Shown: positions 31,857 to 41,213, numbered from the stretch's first letter. The stretch: 64,000 nucleotides of DNA from Bryobacterales bacterium (GCA_020852175.1 JADZBH010000016.1:124001-188000), one strand, 5' to 3'. Translations and numbers: made by a program. The notes: generated from the sequence alone by a model not told the origin.

Positions 31857-33404
31857 TCAGGTGACCGGGCCGGGATTGAAGGGAACCAGCGCGTTGTGCA
31901 GGCCCCAGCGATCGGACCAGGTCTTCTTGCGGCCGCTGGCGACGTCGAGCATCAGCCGGAAAATCTCCCAGCCAATGTCCTCGATGGTGGCGCCGCCCGT
32001 GGCGATGCGGCCGGCGTCCACGTCGATGAGGTCGTGCCAGCGCTCGGCCAGGGCCGTGCGGGAACTCACCTTGATGACTGGCGCCAGGGCGAGACCGTAG
32101 GGCGAGCCTTCCCCCGTGGTGAAGACGTGCAGGTTCATGCCGGCGGCCAGTTGCTGGGTGCCGCAGATGAAATCGCTGGCCGGAGTGGCGGCAAAGACGA
32201 GACCCTTGGCTGTGACGCGCTCGCCGGACGGCGCGACGGCGGCCAGAGCGGAGGTTCCCGCCTTGGCGACGCTGCCGAGAGCCTTTTCGACGATGTTCGA
32301 AAGCCCGCCGCGTTTGTTGCCGGGCGTGGGGTTGGCGCTGCGGTCGGCCGAACCGCGGGCGAGGTATTCGTCGTACCAGCGCATTTCGGCGATGAGTGCG
32401 AGCGCAACCTCGGGCGTGGCGGCGCGGCGGGTTAGCAGGTGGACGGCGTCGCGGACCTCGGTGACCTCGCTGAACATCACCGTGGCTCCGGCCCGCACCA
32501 GCAGGTCGGCGGCGAAGCCCACGGCGGGGTTGCAGGTGACGCCGGAGAAGGCATCGCTGCCGCCGCATTGCAGACCAACGACGAGATCGCTGGCCGGACA
32601 GGGCGTCCGCGAGCGGCGGTTCAACTCCTCCAGCCGGAGTTCGGCCAGCCGCATGATGGAGCCGGTGATGCCGCCGAAGCCGGTGAGTTCCTGGTCCTGC
32701 ATGCGGACGATGTGCGGTTCGCCATCGAGCACGGGCAGCGCGGCTCCAGAGCCCGGCGCGGGGAAGAGACGCTGCGGCTGCATCTTTTCGCAACCGAGAC
32801 TAACCACGACGGGCCAGCCGCCGAGGTTCGCGTGCGTGCTGATGTTGCGGAGCGTGCGGATGGGGATGGCGGCCCCGGGCGCGTCGATGGCCACGCCGCA
32901 GCCGTATCCGTGCGTGATGGCCGTGACATCGTCAACGTTCGGATAGCGGGGCAGAATCTCGCACTTGATGCGGCGCACCGCGAACTCCACGGTGGGCGCG
33001 ACGCATTGCACGGTGGTGGTGATGCCGAGGATGTTCTTCGTGCCCACGCTGCCGTCGGCGTTGCGGTAGCCGTCGAAGGTATAGCCGTCGAGCGGCGGCT
33101 GGGGCGGCGGCGTGGCCGTGGCCAGCGGCAGCGCATCGAGCGCGGGCGGCGCGGGGAGTTCCAGCGTATCCTCGCGCACCCAATCGCCGGGTTCGATGGC
33201 GCGCGTGGCCAGCCCGATCACCTCGCCGTAACGAACCACCGGCGCACCGGCGGCGATGAGATGAAGCGCCACCTTGTGCGACTGCGGAATGGATTCGCGC
33301 AGCGCGAGGCCGCCGTCGAAGGACGCGCCCGCGGGAAGGCCGCCGGGATTCACGATGATTCCCACGTTGTCGCGCGCGTGCACGCGGACGTACAGCGGTT
33401 TCAT
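31857..33404 (-). CDS. garD: galactarate dehydratase (UxaA/GarD family)
   Basis: This 515-residue enzyme has an N-terminal SAF domain ([27 protein letters not shown]) and a C-terminal dehydratase domain. Motifs [30 protein letters not shown] and [15 protein letters not shown] are shared by altronate and galactarate dehydratases. The late stretch [25 protein letters not shown] with [22 protein letters not shown] follows the GarD pattern more closely than UxaA, and the length also fits GarD. It would remove water from galactarate to give a 2-keto-3-deoxy acid. The next gene upstream (DUF1080) ends 8 bases before it, so they share an operon. Confidence 0.85.
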   Translation of the reverse strand: MKPLYVRVHARDNVGIIVNPGGLPAGASFDGGLALRESIPQSHKVALHLIAAGAPVVRYGEVIGLATRAIEPGDWVREDTLELPAPPALDALPLATATPPPQPPLDGYTFDGYRNADGSVGTKNILGITTTVQCVAPTVEFAVRRIKCEILPRYPNVDDVTAITHGYGCGVAIDAPGAAIPIRTLRNISTHANLGGWPVVVSLGCEKMQPQRLFPAPGSGAALPVLDGEPHIVRMQDQELTGFGGITGSIMRLAELRLEELNRRSRTPCPASDLVVGLQCGGSDAFSGVTCNPAVGFAADLLVRAGATVMFSEVTEVRDAVHLLTRRAATPEVALALIAEMRWYDEYLARGSADRSANPTPGNKRGGLSNIVEKALGSVAKAGTSALAAVAPSGERVTAKGLVFAATPASDFICGTQQLAAGMNLHVFTTGEGSPYGLALAPVIKVSSRTALAERWHDLIDVDAGRIATGGATIEDIGWEIFRLMLDVASGRKKTWSDRWGLHNALVPFNPGPVT

Positions 33405-33412
33405 GGCGCGCC

Positions 33413-34282
33413 CTAGGGCTGATCGTAGCCCTTCAGGCGGCGCACCCAGACGTTGCGGTAGCGCACCGGCACGTCGTGGTCCTGCAACGCGAGAGGCTCC
33501 TCGGGCTCGTGCCCTTTGTAGACGCTGACCACGCGGTGGGTCATCTCGCCAATCACCTCCTGGCGATTGTGCAGCAGGATGCCGTTGAGGAAAACGGTGA
33601 CGAAGGCGGGGCGGGCAAGCTTGCCGCCATCGAATTTAGGCGCTTCCCACACGATGTCATAGGCGTTCCATTCGCCGCGCTTGCGCACGGCGTTCACCAG
33701 CGGCGGCCACTGGCCATAGATGGCGCCCGCCTGTCCGTCGGCGTAGGTGGGGTTGTTGTCGCTGTCGAGCACTTGAATCTCGTAGCGGCTCATCAGGAGG
33801 ACGCCGCTGTTGCCCCGCCACTGGCTGTCTCCATAGATCATCGGAGTGGAGGCCCACTCGATGTGAAGCTGCATGTCGCCGAACTTCTGTTTCGTGCGGA
33901 TGGTGCCGGCTCCGGGCGCCACCTCGAAATAACCGTTCTCCACCTTCCAACTGGTGGGACGGGGGCTGGACTTCTTCTTCCGGTTGGGCGGAGGCGCGGG
34001 AATCTCCCACTGCGCCAGGTCCTTGCCGTCAAACAGGACGATGGCGTCCGAGGGCGGTCCGCCCGGTTTGGCGGAAGGCGTCACGACGGCGGGGTGCGGG
34101 CGGTCGATGTCGTGCACCTTCCACTTCTGGCCCGGTAACACGGGCGTGTCGTTATATCCGGTGGCCGAGGTGCGGAAATTGGGCGCCTTTACCGGATCGG
34201 GAGCGGCCGCGCCGGCGGTCCAAATCAGGGCCGCGGTGGCAAGGGCGCCGCCGGCCATCGAAAGTCGTGTGAATCGGTGCAT
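33413..34282 (-). CDS. exported DUF1080 protein (3-keto-disaccharide hydrolase-like)
   Basis: A signal peptide ([19 protein letters not shown]) is followed by the DUF1080 jelly roll: [50 protein letters not shown], then [19 protein letters not shown]. Proteins of this fold act on or bind sugars outside the cytoplasm, and some hydrolyse 3-keto-glycosides. Length is 289 residues. The ATG at 34282 follows a perfect AGGAGG with good spacing. It is transcribed ahead of garD and divergently from the ThuA gene, a common pairing in this lineage. Confidence 0.85.
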   Translation of the reverse strand: MHRFTRLSMAGGALATAALIWTAGAAAPDPVKAPNFRTSATGYNDTPVLPGQKWKVHDIDRPHPAVVTPSAKPGGPPSDAIVLFDGKDLAQWEIPAPPPNRKKKSSPRPTSWKVENGYFEVAPGAGTIRTKQKFGDMQLHIEWASTPMIYGDSQWRGNSGVLLMSRYEIQVLDSDNNPTYADGQAGAIYGQWPPLVNAVRKRGEWNAYDIVWEAPKFDGGKLARPAFVTVFLNGILLHNRQEVIGEMTHRVVSVYKGHEPEEPLALQDHDVPVRYRNVWVRRLKGYDQP

Positions 34283-34385
34283 GGAAGGACCTCCTGCTGG
34301 GAGAATCTGACACTGTATCAAACGCAGGCGCGGTTCGGATGGTTCATGGGCGCGGATGTACCGGGCAGGGCGCTCCCGTATGCGA

Positions 34386-34391
34386 TAGACT
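34386..34391 (+). promoter_or_regulatory. candidate -10 box, start-proximal
   Basis: TAGACT ends 8 bases before the ATG at 34400 with no Shine-Dalgarno sequence in between, giving a leader of about two bases or none. Confidence 0.35.
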
Positions 34392-34399
34392 GCCCTGCC

Positions 34400-35230
34400 A
34401 TGACCACTCGCCGCCATGTACTCGCCGCGCTGGCCTCCGCACTGGCCCCTCGCGCAGACGCCGCCACGAAAGCAACCGCCTATGCGCTGATCGGCGACCG
34501 CTATCACAACTCGGACTACATCCGCACCGGACTGAACCGCACGATTCAGGATGGCGTGGGCGTGAGCATTGACTTCAACGACAACTACAAAGCGCTCAGC
34601 GATGAGACGCTGAAGGGCTACAAGCTGCTGATCATCCTGCGCGACGGCATGATCTGGCCCGATGGCTATCCGGACGAGACAACGAACGCCGCCTGGGTGG
34701 TCACGGGGAAGCCGCCCCTGGTTTCCGAGCCTCCCGTGCCCAAGACCCCGGCCAAGCCGGCCTTCTGGATGCAACCGGGCCAGGGGAAAGCCGTGCGTGC
34801 GTTCGTGGAGAAGGGCGGCTCGGCGCTGTTCCTGCACAATGTGACGCATGTGGGATTGACCGACCCCGATTTTCGCGCCACGCTCGGCGCGGCCTACGCC
34901 GGGCACCCGCCGATCCGCACGTTCAAGGTGAAAATCACCAACCCCAACCACCCGATCACGAAGGGCGTGAAGGATTTCATCGTCACCGACGAGCAGCACT
35001 ACATGATCTATGACAAGGACCGCGCCAACATCTTCGCCGAGAGCGTGAACGAACAGGGATTGGACTACGACAAACAGGGAGCGACCGCTCCGGCCGGGTG
35101 GGCGTTCGACTTGGGAAAGGGCCGGGTGTGCTATCTGTCGCCGGGCCATCTGTTGAATGTGATCTGGAACCCGGAATACGTGAAGCTGCAACAGAACGCG
35201 GTGCGGTGGCTGCTGCGGATGAAGGCGTAA
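34400..35230 (+). CDS. exported ThuA-like domain protein
   Basis: The N-terminus MTTRRHVLAALASALAP is a Tat-type signal peptide. The rest (276 residues in total) has the ThuA/class I glutamine amidotransferase-like layout: YALIGDRYHNSDYIRTG at the start, LLIILRDGMIWPDGYP, VRAFVEKGGSALFLHN, the strand HYMIYDKDRANIFAES, and GRVCYLSPGHLLNVIWNPEYVKLQQNAVRWLL at the end. ThuA relatives are linked to trehalose and keto-sugar metabolism, but the enzymatic role is unsettled. It is divergent from the DUF1080 gene across 117 bases, so the two may be co-regulated. Confidence 0.8.
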   Translation: MTTRRHVLAALASALAPRADAATKATAYALIGDRYHNSDYIRTGLNRTIQDGVGVSIDFNDNYKALSDETLKGYKLLIILRDGMIWPDGYPDETTNAAWVVTGKPPLVSEPPVPKTPAKPAFWMQPGQGKAVRAFVEKGGSALFLHNVTHVGLTDPDFRATLGAAYAGHPPIRTFKVKITNPNHPITKGVKDFIVTDEQHYMIYDKDRANIFAESVNEQGLDYDKQGATAPAGWAFDLGKGRVCYLSPGHLLNVIWNPEYVKLQQNAVRWLLRMKA

Positions 35231-35365
35231 CGATTTTCATGCCGCTAATCATTTGCAACTTGAATGGTTGCGTTGGCGGTTTTCTATGTTTTTTTATGAA
35301 TTTATTCCGCGATCACGAAATTCTTATTGACAATCATTTGCAGTTTAGACTAATCTGACTGTATA
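35231..35365. promoter_or_regulatory. AT-rich intergenic island with direct repeats
   Basis: This stretch is strikingly AT-rich compared with its surroundings. AATCATTTGCA occurs at 35247-35257 and again at 35332-35342 (85 bases apart), which could be a regulator site pair. TTGACA at 35327-35332 with TAATCT at 35351-35356 (18-base spacer) makes a plausible plus-strand promoter for the small membrane gene. No ORF or RNA structure is convincing. It could also be an A/T-rich silencer-binding patch or a foreign remnant. Confidence 0.4.
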
Positions 35366-35519
35366 TGCCGGGCACGCGCACTGCGCCCGAACGGGCTCCC
35401 TATCGCCGTGCGTGTGACGCAACCGGCGCCGGGCGGACAGGTGGCGGCATTCCTTCAACCGGGCCGCCACCGCACCGGACAGAAGTCGATTTTCGGTGCG
35501 GGCAGGGCCGCGGTTCGGT

Positions 35520-35858
35520 ATGCTGTTCGGTGCGATGCGCCGGCAACTTCTTCTCTACCTCGCAGCCGGTTTGGTAGTGAGTCTCGCGGTGGCGTGGTTC
35601 GCCTGGCCGGGCAATCTCCTGAAGTCGCAGACGCGCACGCAGCAGCGGCTGTCCTATCTGCTGGCGCCTGGTTTGGCCACCGGGTTGGGACTGGCGACGC
35701 TGGTCCGCTCGCTGGCGCCCGCGTTGGCGAATCCTTTTTCCAAGATCGTCATGGCGGTGTGCATCGTGGGCGCGATGGCGGTGCAGTCGTCCCTGTTCGG
35801 CTTCCTGTTCTGGCTGGCCGCGCGTTTGCTGGGACCGTTGCGGGCGCTGGTCCGGTAG
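35520..35858 (+). CDS. small membrane protein with two transmembrane segments
   Basis: The product is not recognised. It has about 112 residues with hydrophobic segments near residues 10-30 and 80-105, and a Leu/Ala-rich middle (APGLATGLGLATLVRSLAPAL). Start choice is uncertain: the ATG at 35520 or the ATG at 35535, the latter 10 bases after a TATGCT box. It is convergent with the next gene and follows the AT-rich island. Base composition is host-like, unlike the island. Confidence 0.55.
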   Translation: MLFGAMRRQLLLYLAAGLVVSLAVAWFAWPGNLLKSQTRTQQRLSYLLAPGLATGLGLATLVRSLAPALANPFSKIVMAVCIVGAMAVQSSLFGFLFWLAARLLGPLRALVR

Positions 35859-35934
35859 GGCGGGGGCCGACGGACAGGACCTGTAGGACGCGTCGTCCGC
35901 TTGCGGGTTTGCTCCGGCTGCCAGCGGGCCGTGT

Positions 35935-37167
35935 CTACCGCTGGGCCGCGCCCGTGCGTCCCATGATGGGCCACACATCGACAATCCGGTCGCCCTTGGC
36001 GATGTAGTAACGGTCGTAGCAGTTGGTGCTCATGTCGAGATTGCTGCAGTAGATCTCCAGGCGGTCGCCCACCTTGATCTCGTTGCCGCCGTCCTTCCAA
36101 CGCAGGATGCCGTACTCGGCGCCCTGGCGCTCCACCTGGAGCCACGGCATTCCCTTCACCTGGTCGGTCACCTGGATCATGGCCTTGTTGCCGTAGTCGA
36201 TGGTGACCTGGCCGGGATGCTGCTTGCTATCGACGGTGACCAGCACGGACATGGCGCTTTCAAAATCCGTGTAGATGTCGTCGTTGGACCGGCCGCCCAC
36301 CTTCTTGTAGCTGGAGTCCATGAAGACGTAAGAGCCGCATTCCAGTTCGGTGAGGCCGAGTTCGTGATCCATGTTGTAGGTGCCGGTGGAGCCTCCGCTG
36401 ACAATGCCAACAGGCAGTCCGGCTTTCCGGGCGAGGGCCACGGTTTCCTGCACGCCGGAGAGGTCCTCGGCGCTTTTGCGGCGGCGCGCGGCGAAGCCCT
36501 TGGTGTGCGAGGCGGTGCCGGAGTAGGCCATGAAGCCCTCCAGCGCGATGTGTTTCGAGGAGTGAATTTTCCGCGCGAGATCGACGGCGGGCTGGCCGTT
36601 GGCGATGCCCTGGCGTGTGAGTCCGGCGAAGACGGCCACGGCGGCGCGGCACTTCACGCCGGCTGCCGCGGCGGCTGCTTCCGCTTGACCGGCCACGAGC
36701 GGATCGTCGATCACGAACATGAATGACGGATCGCGTTTGGTGAGGGCGATGGCGCGCATGAGGTTGTTCATGCTGGCCGGCTGCTTGGTCCAGAGCACGC
36801 CCTGAATGCCCGCGCCGGACATCAGTTCGGATTCGGCGATGGTGGCCGTGGTGACGCCAATGGCGCCGAGGGCGGTCTGGCGGCGGGCGATGTCCACGCT
36901 TTTATGCACCTTGACGTGAGGGCGCAGCAGGATGGGGGAAGACTTGGCGCTGGCGGCCATGGTCTTCAGGTTCTTTTCAAACAGGTCGATGTCAACCACC
37001 ATGCAGGGCGTGGGCAGCACGTCCTTGGTGATGCCGCGAAAATCCTTGCGGGCGATGCGCTGTTCGAACTCCGCGTACGGGTAGCCGGTGGTGGCGGCGC
37101 GCGTGGCGCCGGCGGCGCTAAGGAGGCCGGCGGCACTTGAAGCGAAAAAGCTGCGGCGTGTGGTCAT
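35935..37167 (-). CDS. Tat-exported DSD1-family PLP enzyme (D-serine dehydratase/D-threonine aldolase-like)
   Basis: The protein (410 residues) starts with MTTRRSFFASSAAGLLS, a Tat signal, so it should act in the periplasm. The alanine-racemase-like barrel opens with TPCMVVDIDLFEKNLKTM and LLRPHVKVHKSV, where the lysine should hold PLP. At the C-terminus, where this family normally has an HxC metal pair before a DRY/DHL segment, the sequence reads SNLDMSTNCYDRYY, giving Asn376 and Asp378. D-threonine aldolases use HxD, so a changed metal site or substrate is likely. GSTGTYNMDHE and VDVWPIMGRTGA are also present. The ATG follows a GGGAGAG site. Confidence 0.78.
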   Translation of the reverse strand: MTTRRSFFASSAAGLLSAAGATRAATTGYPYAEFEQRIARKDFRGITKDVLPTPCMVVDIDLFEKNLKTMAASAKSSPILLRPHVKVHKSVDIARRQTALGAIGVTTATIAESELMSGAGIQGVLWTKQPASMNNLMRAIALTKRDPSFMFVIDDPLVAGQAEAAAAAAGVKCRAAVAVFAGLTRQGIANGQPAVDLARKIHSSKHIALEGFMAYSGTASHTKGFAARRRKSAEDLSGVQETVALARKAGLPVGIVSGGSTGTYNMDHELGLTELECGSYVFMDSSYKKVGGRSNDDIYTDFESAMSVLVTVDSKQHPGQVTIDYGNKAMIQVTDQVKGMPWLQVERQGAEYGILRWKDGGNEIKVGDRLEIYCSNLDMSTNCYDRYYIAKGDRIVDVWPIMGRTGAAQR

Positions 37168-37202
37168 GATGTCACTCTCCCAGGTTCGTACAGCATATCG
37201 CT

Positions 37203-37244
37203 GTTGCGGGCGCGCTGCCGGGTTGGTTGCGGGCGCGCTGCCGG
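37203..37244. repeat. tandem 19-base repeat
   Basis: GTTGCGGGCGCGCTGCCGG occurs at 37203-37221 and 37226-37244, a period of 23 bases, in the gap between two minus-strand genes. It lies in the leader region of the DSD1-family gene. Function is unknown; it may be slippage-generated. Confidence 0.7.
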
Positions 37245-37278
37245 CGTGGCTCGGCGCACCCCTTGCGTGGCGCGGCGC

Positions 37279-38448
37279 TCACATCTGGTTCTTGCCGTCG
37301 TAGGGCGTGTTGGAGGCCATCATCTCCGGCCAGGTAACCAGGCGCTGGCGGGCGGCGGCCATGCGGCCGAGAATCGCCGTGTAGTTGGACTGGGCCGATG
37401 CGGCGGCATTGTTCAACGGCGGCGCGCTGGAGCGCACGGCGCCGATGAAATCCTTTATGTTCTGGAAGGTACCGCCGTTGAAGGTGTTGTCCTTTTCCGA
37501 GCCGTTCCAGGGCTGGTCGCCCGTGATGCGGACCAGGCCGTTGTAGTGGGCGTCGCAGGCGCCGCCCGATCCGTAGAGACGCATGCAAAGGTCGCTGTAG
37601 CCTTTGGTGAACTGCACGGAGCTGAAATCCACCTTCACGCCGCGATCGAACAGATACGTTACCTGGAAGTGATCCGAGACATCGCCCACGTGGCGCGCGC
37701 CCTGGCCGCAGATGCCGGTGGCTTGCAGGGGATGGCCGTTCAGATACCAGCAGGCGACGTCGATGACGTGAACGTTCTGCTCGACGATGATGTCGCCGGA
37801 GAGGCGGCGCGTGTGGAGCCAGCCCTTCACCTCGGCCTGCGCGGCGTCGAGGCCCGTGGTGTCGGCGGCGCGGTTGCGTCCGGCGTGGTAGTAGACGTGG
37901 CCGAACACCGGATCGCCGATGCCGCCGTTGTGCACGCGCGCCACGGCTTCCTGAAAGACGGGGCGGGCGCGGGTTTGGAAATCGACGAGGAAGTTCAGCT
38001 TGCGGCGCGCGGCTTCCTCGGAGGCTCGCAGGAAAAGCTGCGTGCCGGGCACGTCGGTGGCGACGGGCTTGGCGCAGTAGACGTGCTTGCCCGCCTGAAC
38101 GGCTGCCATGGCGTGATCGGGGTGAAAGTACGGCGGCGATTCGATGACGACGGCGTCGACGTTGGTGCGCACCAGTTCACGGTAGGCGTCCAGCCCGGTG
38201 AAGGAGCGCTTGGCGTCCACGCCGAATTTTTCGCGGAATGAGGCCAGGGGGGCTTCAAACGCATCGGCGATGGCGGTGACCTTGGCGCCCGTCTGTTCCA
38301 GGAAGTGGCCTGTGATCCAAACGCCGCGGTTGCCGCAGCCGATCAATCCAAGCTCGGGCGTCGAGTTGGCTTGCGAGCCAAAGGCGATGGCCGGACTGAC
38401 GATCAGGGCTCCGGCTCCGGTGGCGAGAAAACGGCGGCGTGGGTTCAT
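37279..38448 (-). CDS. Tat-exported Gfo/Idh/MocA-family oxidoreductase
   Basis: The signal MNPRRRFLATGAGALIVSPA has a Tat RR motif. A Rossmann fold follows (ELGLIGCGNRGVWITGHFL, then VTAIADAFEAPLASFREKFG) and then EKP-type active-site positions: here GKHVYCAKPVATD, where alanine precedes the lysine in place of the usual glutamate. A GFO/IDH C-terminal domain includes SGDIIVEQNVHVIDVACWYL. Length is 389 residues. Such exported members oxidise sugars or act on 3-keto sugars. AGGAG precedes the ATG at 38448. A minus-strand TTGACA (38547-38552) may be part of its promoter. Confidence 0.85.
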   Translation of the reverse strand: MNPRRRFLATGAGALIVSPAIAFGSQANSTPELGLIGCGNRGVWITGHFLEQTGAKVTAIADAFEAPLASFREKFGVDAKRSFTGLDAYRELVRTNVDAVVIESPPYFHPDHAMAAVQAGKHVYCAKPVATDVPGTQLFLRASEEAARRKLNFLVDFQTRARPVFQEAVARVHNGGIGDPVFGHVYYHAGRNRAADTTGLDAAQAEVKGWLHTRRLSGDIIVEQNVHVIDVACWYLNGHPLQATGICGQGARHVGDVSDHFQVTYLFDRGVKVDFSSVQFTKGYSDLCMRLYGSGGACDAHYNGLVRITGDQPWNGSEKDNTFNGGTFQNIKDFIGAVRSSAPPLNNAAASAQSNYTAILGRMAAARQRLVTWPEMMASNTPYDGKNQM

Positions 38449-38591
38449 GGCTGGTCTCCTTGGCGAGCGGCACGGCGTGGCGGCTGCGCACTGCCCACGA
38501 TACCTCCGAAGGTGCGTGAAGGGAAATGCCGCAAGATGTACAAAACTGTCAAGAAATGTTTGGAAGGGAGTGGTTCGGGAGAAGGCGTGTT

Positions 38592-39575
38592 TCAGCGCGA
38601 CCAGAGCAGCCAGACGAAGAAGGGGCCGCCGAGCAGCGCCGTGATCACGCCCACTGGAATCTCGATGGGCGCAAGGACGCTGCGCGCCAGGGTGTCGCAG
38701 ACTGCGAGAAACGCGCCGCCGCCGAACACCGACGCGGGCAGCAACAGGCGGTAGTCCGGCCCGACGACGCGCCGCAGCAGGTGGGGCACGATGAGGCCGA
38801 CGAAGGCGATGGGTCCCGTGACGGCGGTGGTGGTGCCAACCAGTACCGTGCCGGCGACGAAGCCGCGCCAGGTGATCTGCCGGCAGTTCACGCCGCGGCC
38901 GGCGGCCCATGTGTCGCCGTAGGAAACGACGTTCAGCACGCGCGTCAGGCGCAGCACCCAAAAGCACACAGGTACGACGACGGCGGCCAGCAGCAGCAGG
39001 ACGGAGTATTCGACGGCGCCGATGCCGCCCATGAGCCAGTGGGTGATTTGGAACGACTTGGTGATGCCGGCCAGGCTGTGCAACAGCAGGACGATGGCCG
39101 AGCAGATGCCGTTCACGGCGATGCCTGTGAGAAGGAGCGTGTAGGCCGAGAAGCGTTTGCGCGATCGGGCGAGCAGGGCCACCAGCACGATGACAGCGGC
39201 CGCGCCGGCCAGCGCGCACAGCCAGACGAGCGGGAACCATGTGGTCTCGACGGGAGCCAGGGAGATGGCGGCGACGGCGCCCAGTGCGGCGGCGGCGGTG
39301 ACGCCGAGGCTGGAGGGCGTGGCGAGAGCGTCGCGGAGCAGGGCTTGAAACATGGCGCCCGAAGCCGAAAGGGCGGCGCCGGTGAGCAGAGCCAGCAGTG
39401 TGCGCGGCAGGCGAAGGTTGACGAAGATGGGCCAGTCCGGCGGCTCGTGGCGGAGCAGTTTCGCGTAGTCCATGCCGGAACCGCCCAGGAACGGGCAGAT
39501 GACGGCGGCCAGCAGCGCGGCCAGCGCCGAGGCGGCCAGGACGGTGCGGGCGCGGTGGCGGAGTTCAATTGCCAT
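38592..39575 (-). CDS. btuC: vitamin B12 ABC importer, permease
   Basis: This 327-residue permease belongs to the FecCD/BtuC family with about ten membrane segments. Characteristic pieces are LRLPRTLLALLTGAALSASGAMFQALLRDALATPSSLGV, GAVAAISLAP, and FVGLIVPHLLRRVVGPDYRLLLPAS at the C-terminal coupling region. It works with the ATPase and binding protein in the same operon to move cobalamin through the inner membrane. The ATG at 39575 overlaps the end of btuD by 11 bases. Iron-siderophore transport would be the alternative for this family, but the cobalamin riboswitch upstream decides in favour of B12. Confidence 0.88.
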   Translation of the reverse strand: MAIELRHRARTVLAASALAALLAAVICPFLGGSGMDYAKLLRHEPPDWPIFVNLRLPRTLLALLTGAALSASGAMFQALLRDALATPSSLGVTAAAALGAVAAISLAPVETTWFPLVWLCALAGAAAVIVLVALLARSRKRFSAYTLLLTGIAVNGICSAIVLLLHSLAGITKSFQITHWLMGGIGAVEYSVLLLLAAVVVPVCFWVLRLTRVLNVVSYGDTWAAGRGVNCRQITWRGFVAGTVLVGTTTAVTGPIAFVGLIVPHLLRRVVGPDYRLLLPASVFGGGAFLAVCDTLARSVLAPIEIPVGVITALLGGPFFVWLLWSR

Positions 39576-40335
39576 AGCTGAGGACCATGCGGCCGTGCTC
39601 GCCAGTGTGGCGATGAAAGGGGACGCCGAAAACGGCTTGCAGGCGTTCCGGTTGTAGCGCCTCGCCGGGAGTGCCATCGGCGGCGAGCGTGCCGTGGTGA
39701 AGCAGCCAGATGCGGTCCGAATGGTGCGCGGCGAGCAGGAGGTGATGCGTGACGACGAGGATGAGGCGGCCGAGGGCGCGCAGGTCATGAAGCAGCGCCC
39801 AGAGCCGGGCTTCATTTTGCGGGTCGAGATGGGCGCTGGGCTCGTCGAGCAGAAGCACGGGCGACTGCTGAGCGAGCGCGGCGGCGAGCAGCACCCGCTG
39901 CTGTTCCCCGCCGCTGAGAGTCTGGAAGGAGCGGTCGCGGAACGGAGCCAGGCGCATACGTTCCATGGCCTCTTCCATCGCACGGTAGTCGTCGTCGTTT
40001 TCATACAGGCCGCGGCCGTAGGGAATGCGTCCGGTGAGAACAACCTCCTCGACGGTGAAGGGAACGTTGGCGGGGGCCTGTTGCGGCACGTGGGCGACAA
40101 GCCGGCACCAGGCGCCGCGCGGTGTCGCGGCGGAGTCGCGGCCATCGACAAGACAGCGGCCCGAGGCCGGCGTCTTGAGCCCGGCGACCAGATCGAGCAA
40201 GGTCGATTTACCGGCGCCGTTGGGTCCGATGATGGCGATCAACTCGCCCGCGCCGGCCGCGGCGGAGACGCCGTTCAACACGGGCGGCGCGCCGGGATAG
40301 GCATAGATGGCGGATTCCAGCGCGAGCAGGCTCAT
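39565..40335 (-). CDS. btuD: vitamin B12 ABC importer, ATP-binding protein
   Basis: The ATPase has a Walker A motif IIGPNGAGKSTLLDL, the signature LSGGEQQRVLLAAALAQ, Walker B VLLLDEPSAHLD, and a switch histidine in LILVVTHH. Length is 256 residues. It powers import by the BtuC permease. The ATG at 40335 overlaps the btuF stop (ATGA), and it overlaps btuC downstream, so the three are translationally coupled. An N-terminal in-frame extension rich in arginine is rejected because it lies inside btuF. Confidence 0.9.
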   Translation of the reverse strand: MSLLALESAIYAYPGAPPVLNGVSAAAGAGELIAIIGPNGAGKSTLLDLVAGLKTPASGRCLVDGRDSAATPRGAWCRLVAHVPQQAPANVPFTVEEVVLTGRIPYGRGLYENDDDYRAMEEAMERMRLAPFRDRSFQTLSGGEQQRVLLAAALAQQSPVLLLDEPSAHLDPQNEARLWALLHDLRALGRLILVVTHHLLLAAHHSDRIWLLHHGTLAADGTPGEALQPERLQAVFGVPFHRHTGEHGRMVLSYGN

Positions 40336-41213
40336 CGCGCGGGCGCCTTGTTCAGCATGCCGGCGAAGGCTTCGGCGGCATCGACGACGCGCGGGCCTGG
40401 CACAACGAAAATATCGTCGGCGACGGCGAACACGGTGTGTTGCGTCACGGCGCGGATGGCGCGGTGGCCTTCCCACAACCGGATCACGGCGCGTTTCCGA
40501 GCCTCGGTGACGCCCTTGGTTTGCGACATCTCGCCCATGTCGACAATCACGTCCGGGTTGAGGCGAATGACCCCCTCCAGCGAGAGCTGCGGGTAGGAAA
40601 CCTTGGAATCGTCGAGAATGTTCCGGCCTCCGGCGACGCGGATGAGTTCGTTCAGGTAAGAACCGCCGCCGACGGCGATCATACCGTCGAGCCGGCCTGG
40701 CGTGCGGCCCACGAAAAACAGAAGCGTGCGGCGCGGCTTGCTCCGCTGGCGGGTTTCGATGGCGCGCAACCGCGCGCGCAGGTTCCGCACGGTGCGCGCG
40801 CCTTCGGAGGCAAGGCCCAGGGCATCGCCGATGCGCTGGATCGAGGTGAACGTCTCTTCGAGCGTCGTATTGCGCAGGGCGAGCACGGGGATGCCGAGCG
40901 CGGCGAAACTTTCCCGCGCGGCGCTCTGCTGCTCATGAAGCAGCACGAGGCCGGGGTTGAGCCGGGCGATGGCCTCTATGTTGGGCTCCAGGTAGCTGCC
41001 AATGCGCGGCAGTTTGTCCGCTTCGGGCGGGTAGTGGCAGTAGGTGGAGACGGCCACCAGGCGCGTGCCCGCGCCAAGCGCGTAGACCGATTCGGTGAAG
41101 CTGGGCGCGGTGGACACAATGCGCGCCGGGGCGGCGCCGCACAAGGCGGCGGCCAGCAGGAACCAGGCGGCATGGCGTAAGGCGGCGTGAAAGCGTTGGA
41201 ATTTGATGGGCAC
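40332..41213 (-). CDS. btuF: vitamin B12-binding periplasmic protein
   Basis: A signal peptide (AAWFLLAAALCGAAPARI) leads into the BtuF-type class III binding fold: STAPSFTESVYALGAGTRLVAVSTYCHYPPEADKLPRIGSYLEPNIEAIARLNPGLVLL is the classic first lobe, followed by ALRNTTLEETFTSIQRIG and a second lobe with AVGGGSYLNELIRVAGG and RLNPDVIVDMGEM. Length is 293 residues. It delivers cobalamin to BtuCD. The start is a GTG at 41213 after AAGGAGGGG. The cobalamin riboswitch lies directly upstream, so the whole operon should shut down when B12 is plentiful. No outer-membrane BtuB is in the window. Confidence 0.9.
   Translation of the reverse strand: MPIKFQRFHAALRHAAWFLLAAALCGAAPARIVSTAPSFTESVYALGAGTRLVAVSTYCHYPPEADKLPRIGSYLEPNIEAIARLNPGLVLLHEQQSAARESFAALGIPVLALRNTTLEETFTSIQRIGDALGLASEGARTVRNLRARLRAIETRQRSKPRRTLLFFVGRTPGRLDGMIAVGGGSYLNELIRVAGGRNILDDSKVSYPQLSLEGVIRLNPDVIVDMGEMSQTKGVTEARKRAVIRLWEGHRAIRAVTQHTVFAVADDIFVVPGPRVVDAAEAFAGMLNKAPAR

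Noticed and set aside
29502..32793. Long minus-strand ORFs opposite fmt, argJ and mrp
   Set aside because: The plus-strand genes carry full family motifs; the antisense products are Arg/Gly/His-rich without domains.
35365..35577. A 70-codon ORF after the AT-rich island
   Set aside because: Composition is Pro/Arg/Cys-rich without structure, and it overlaps the better membrane-protein frame.
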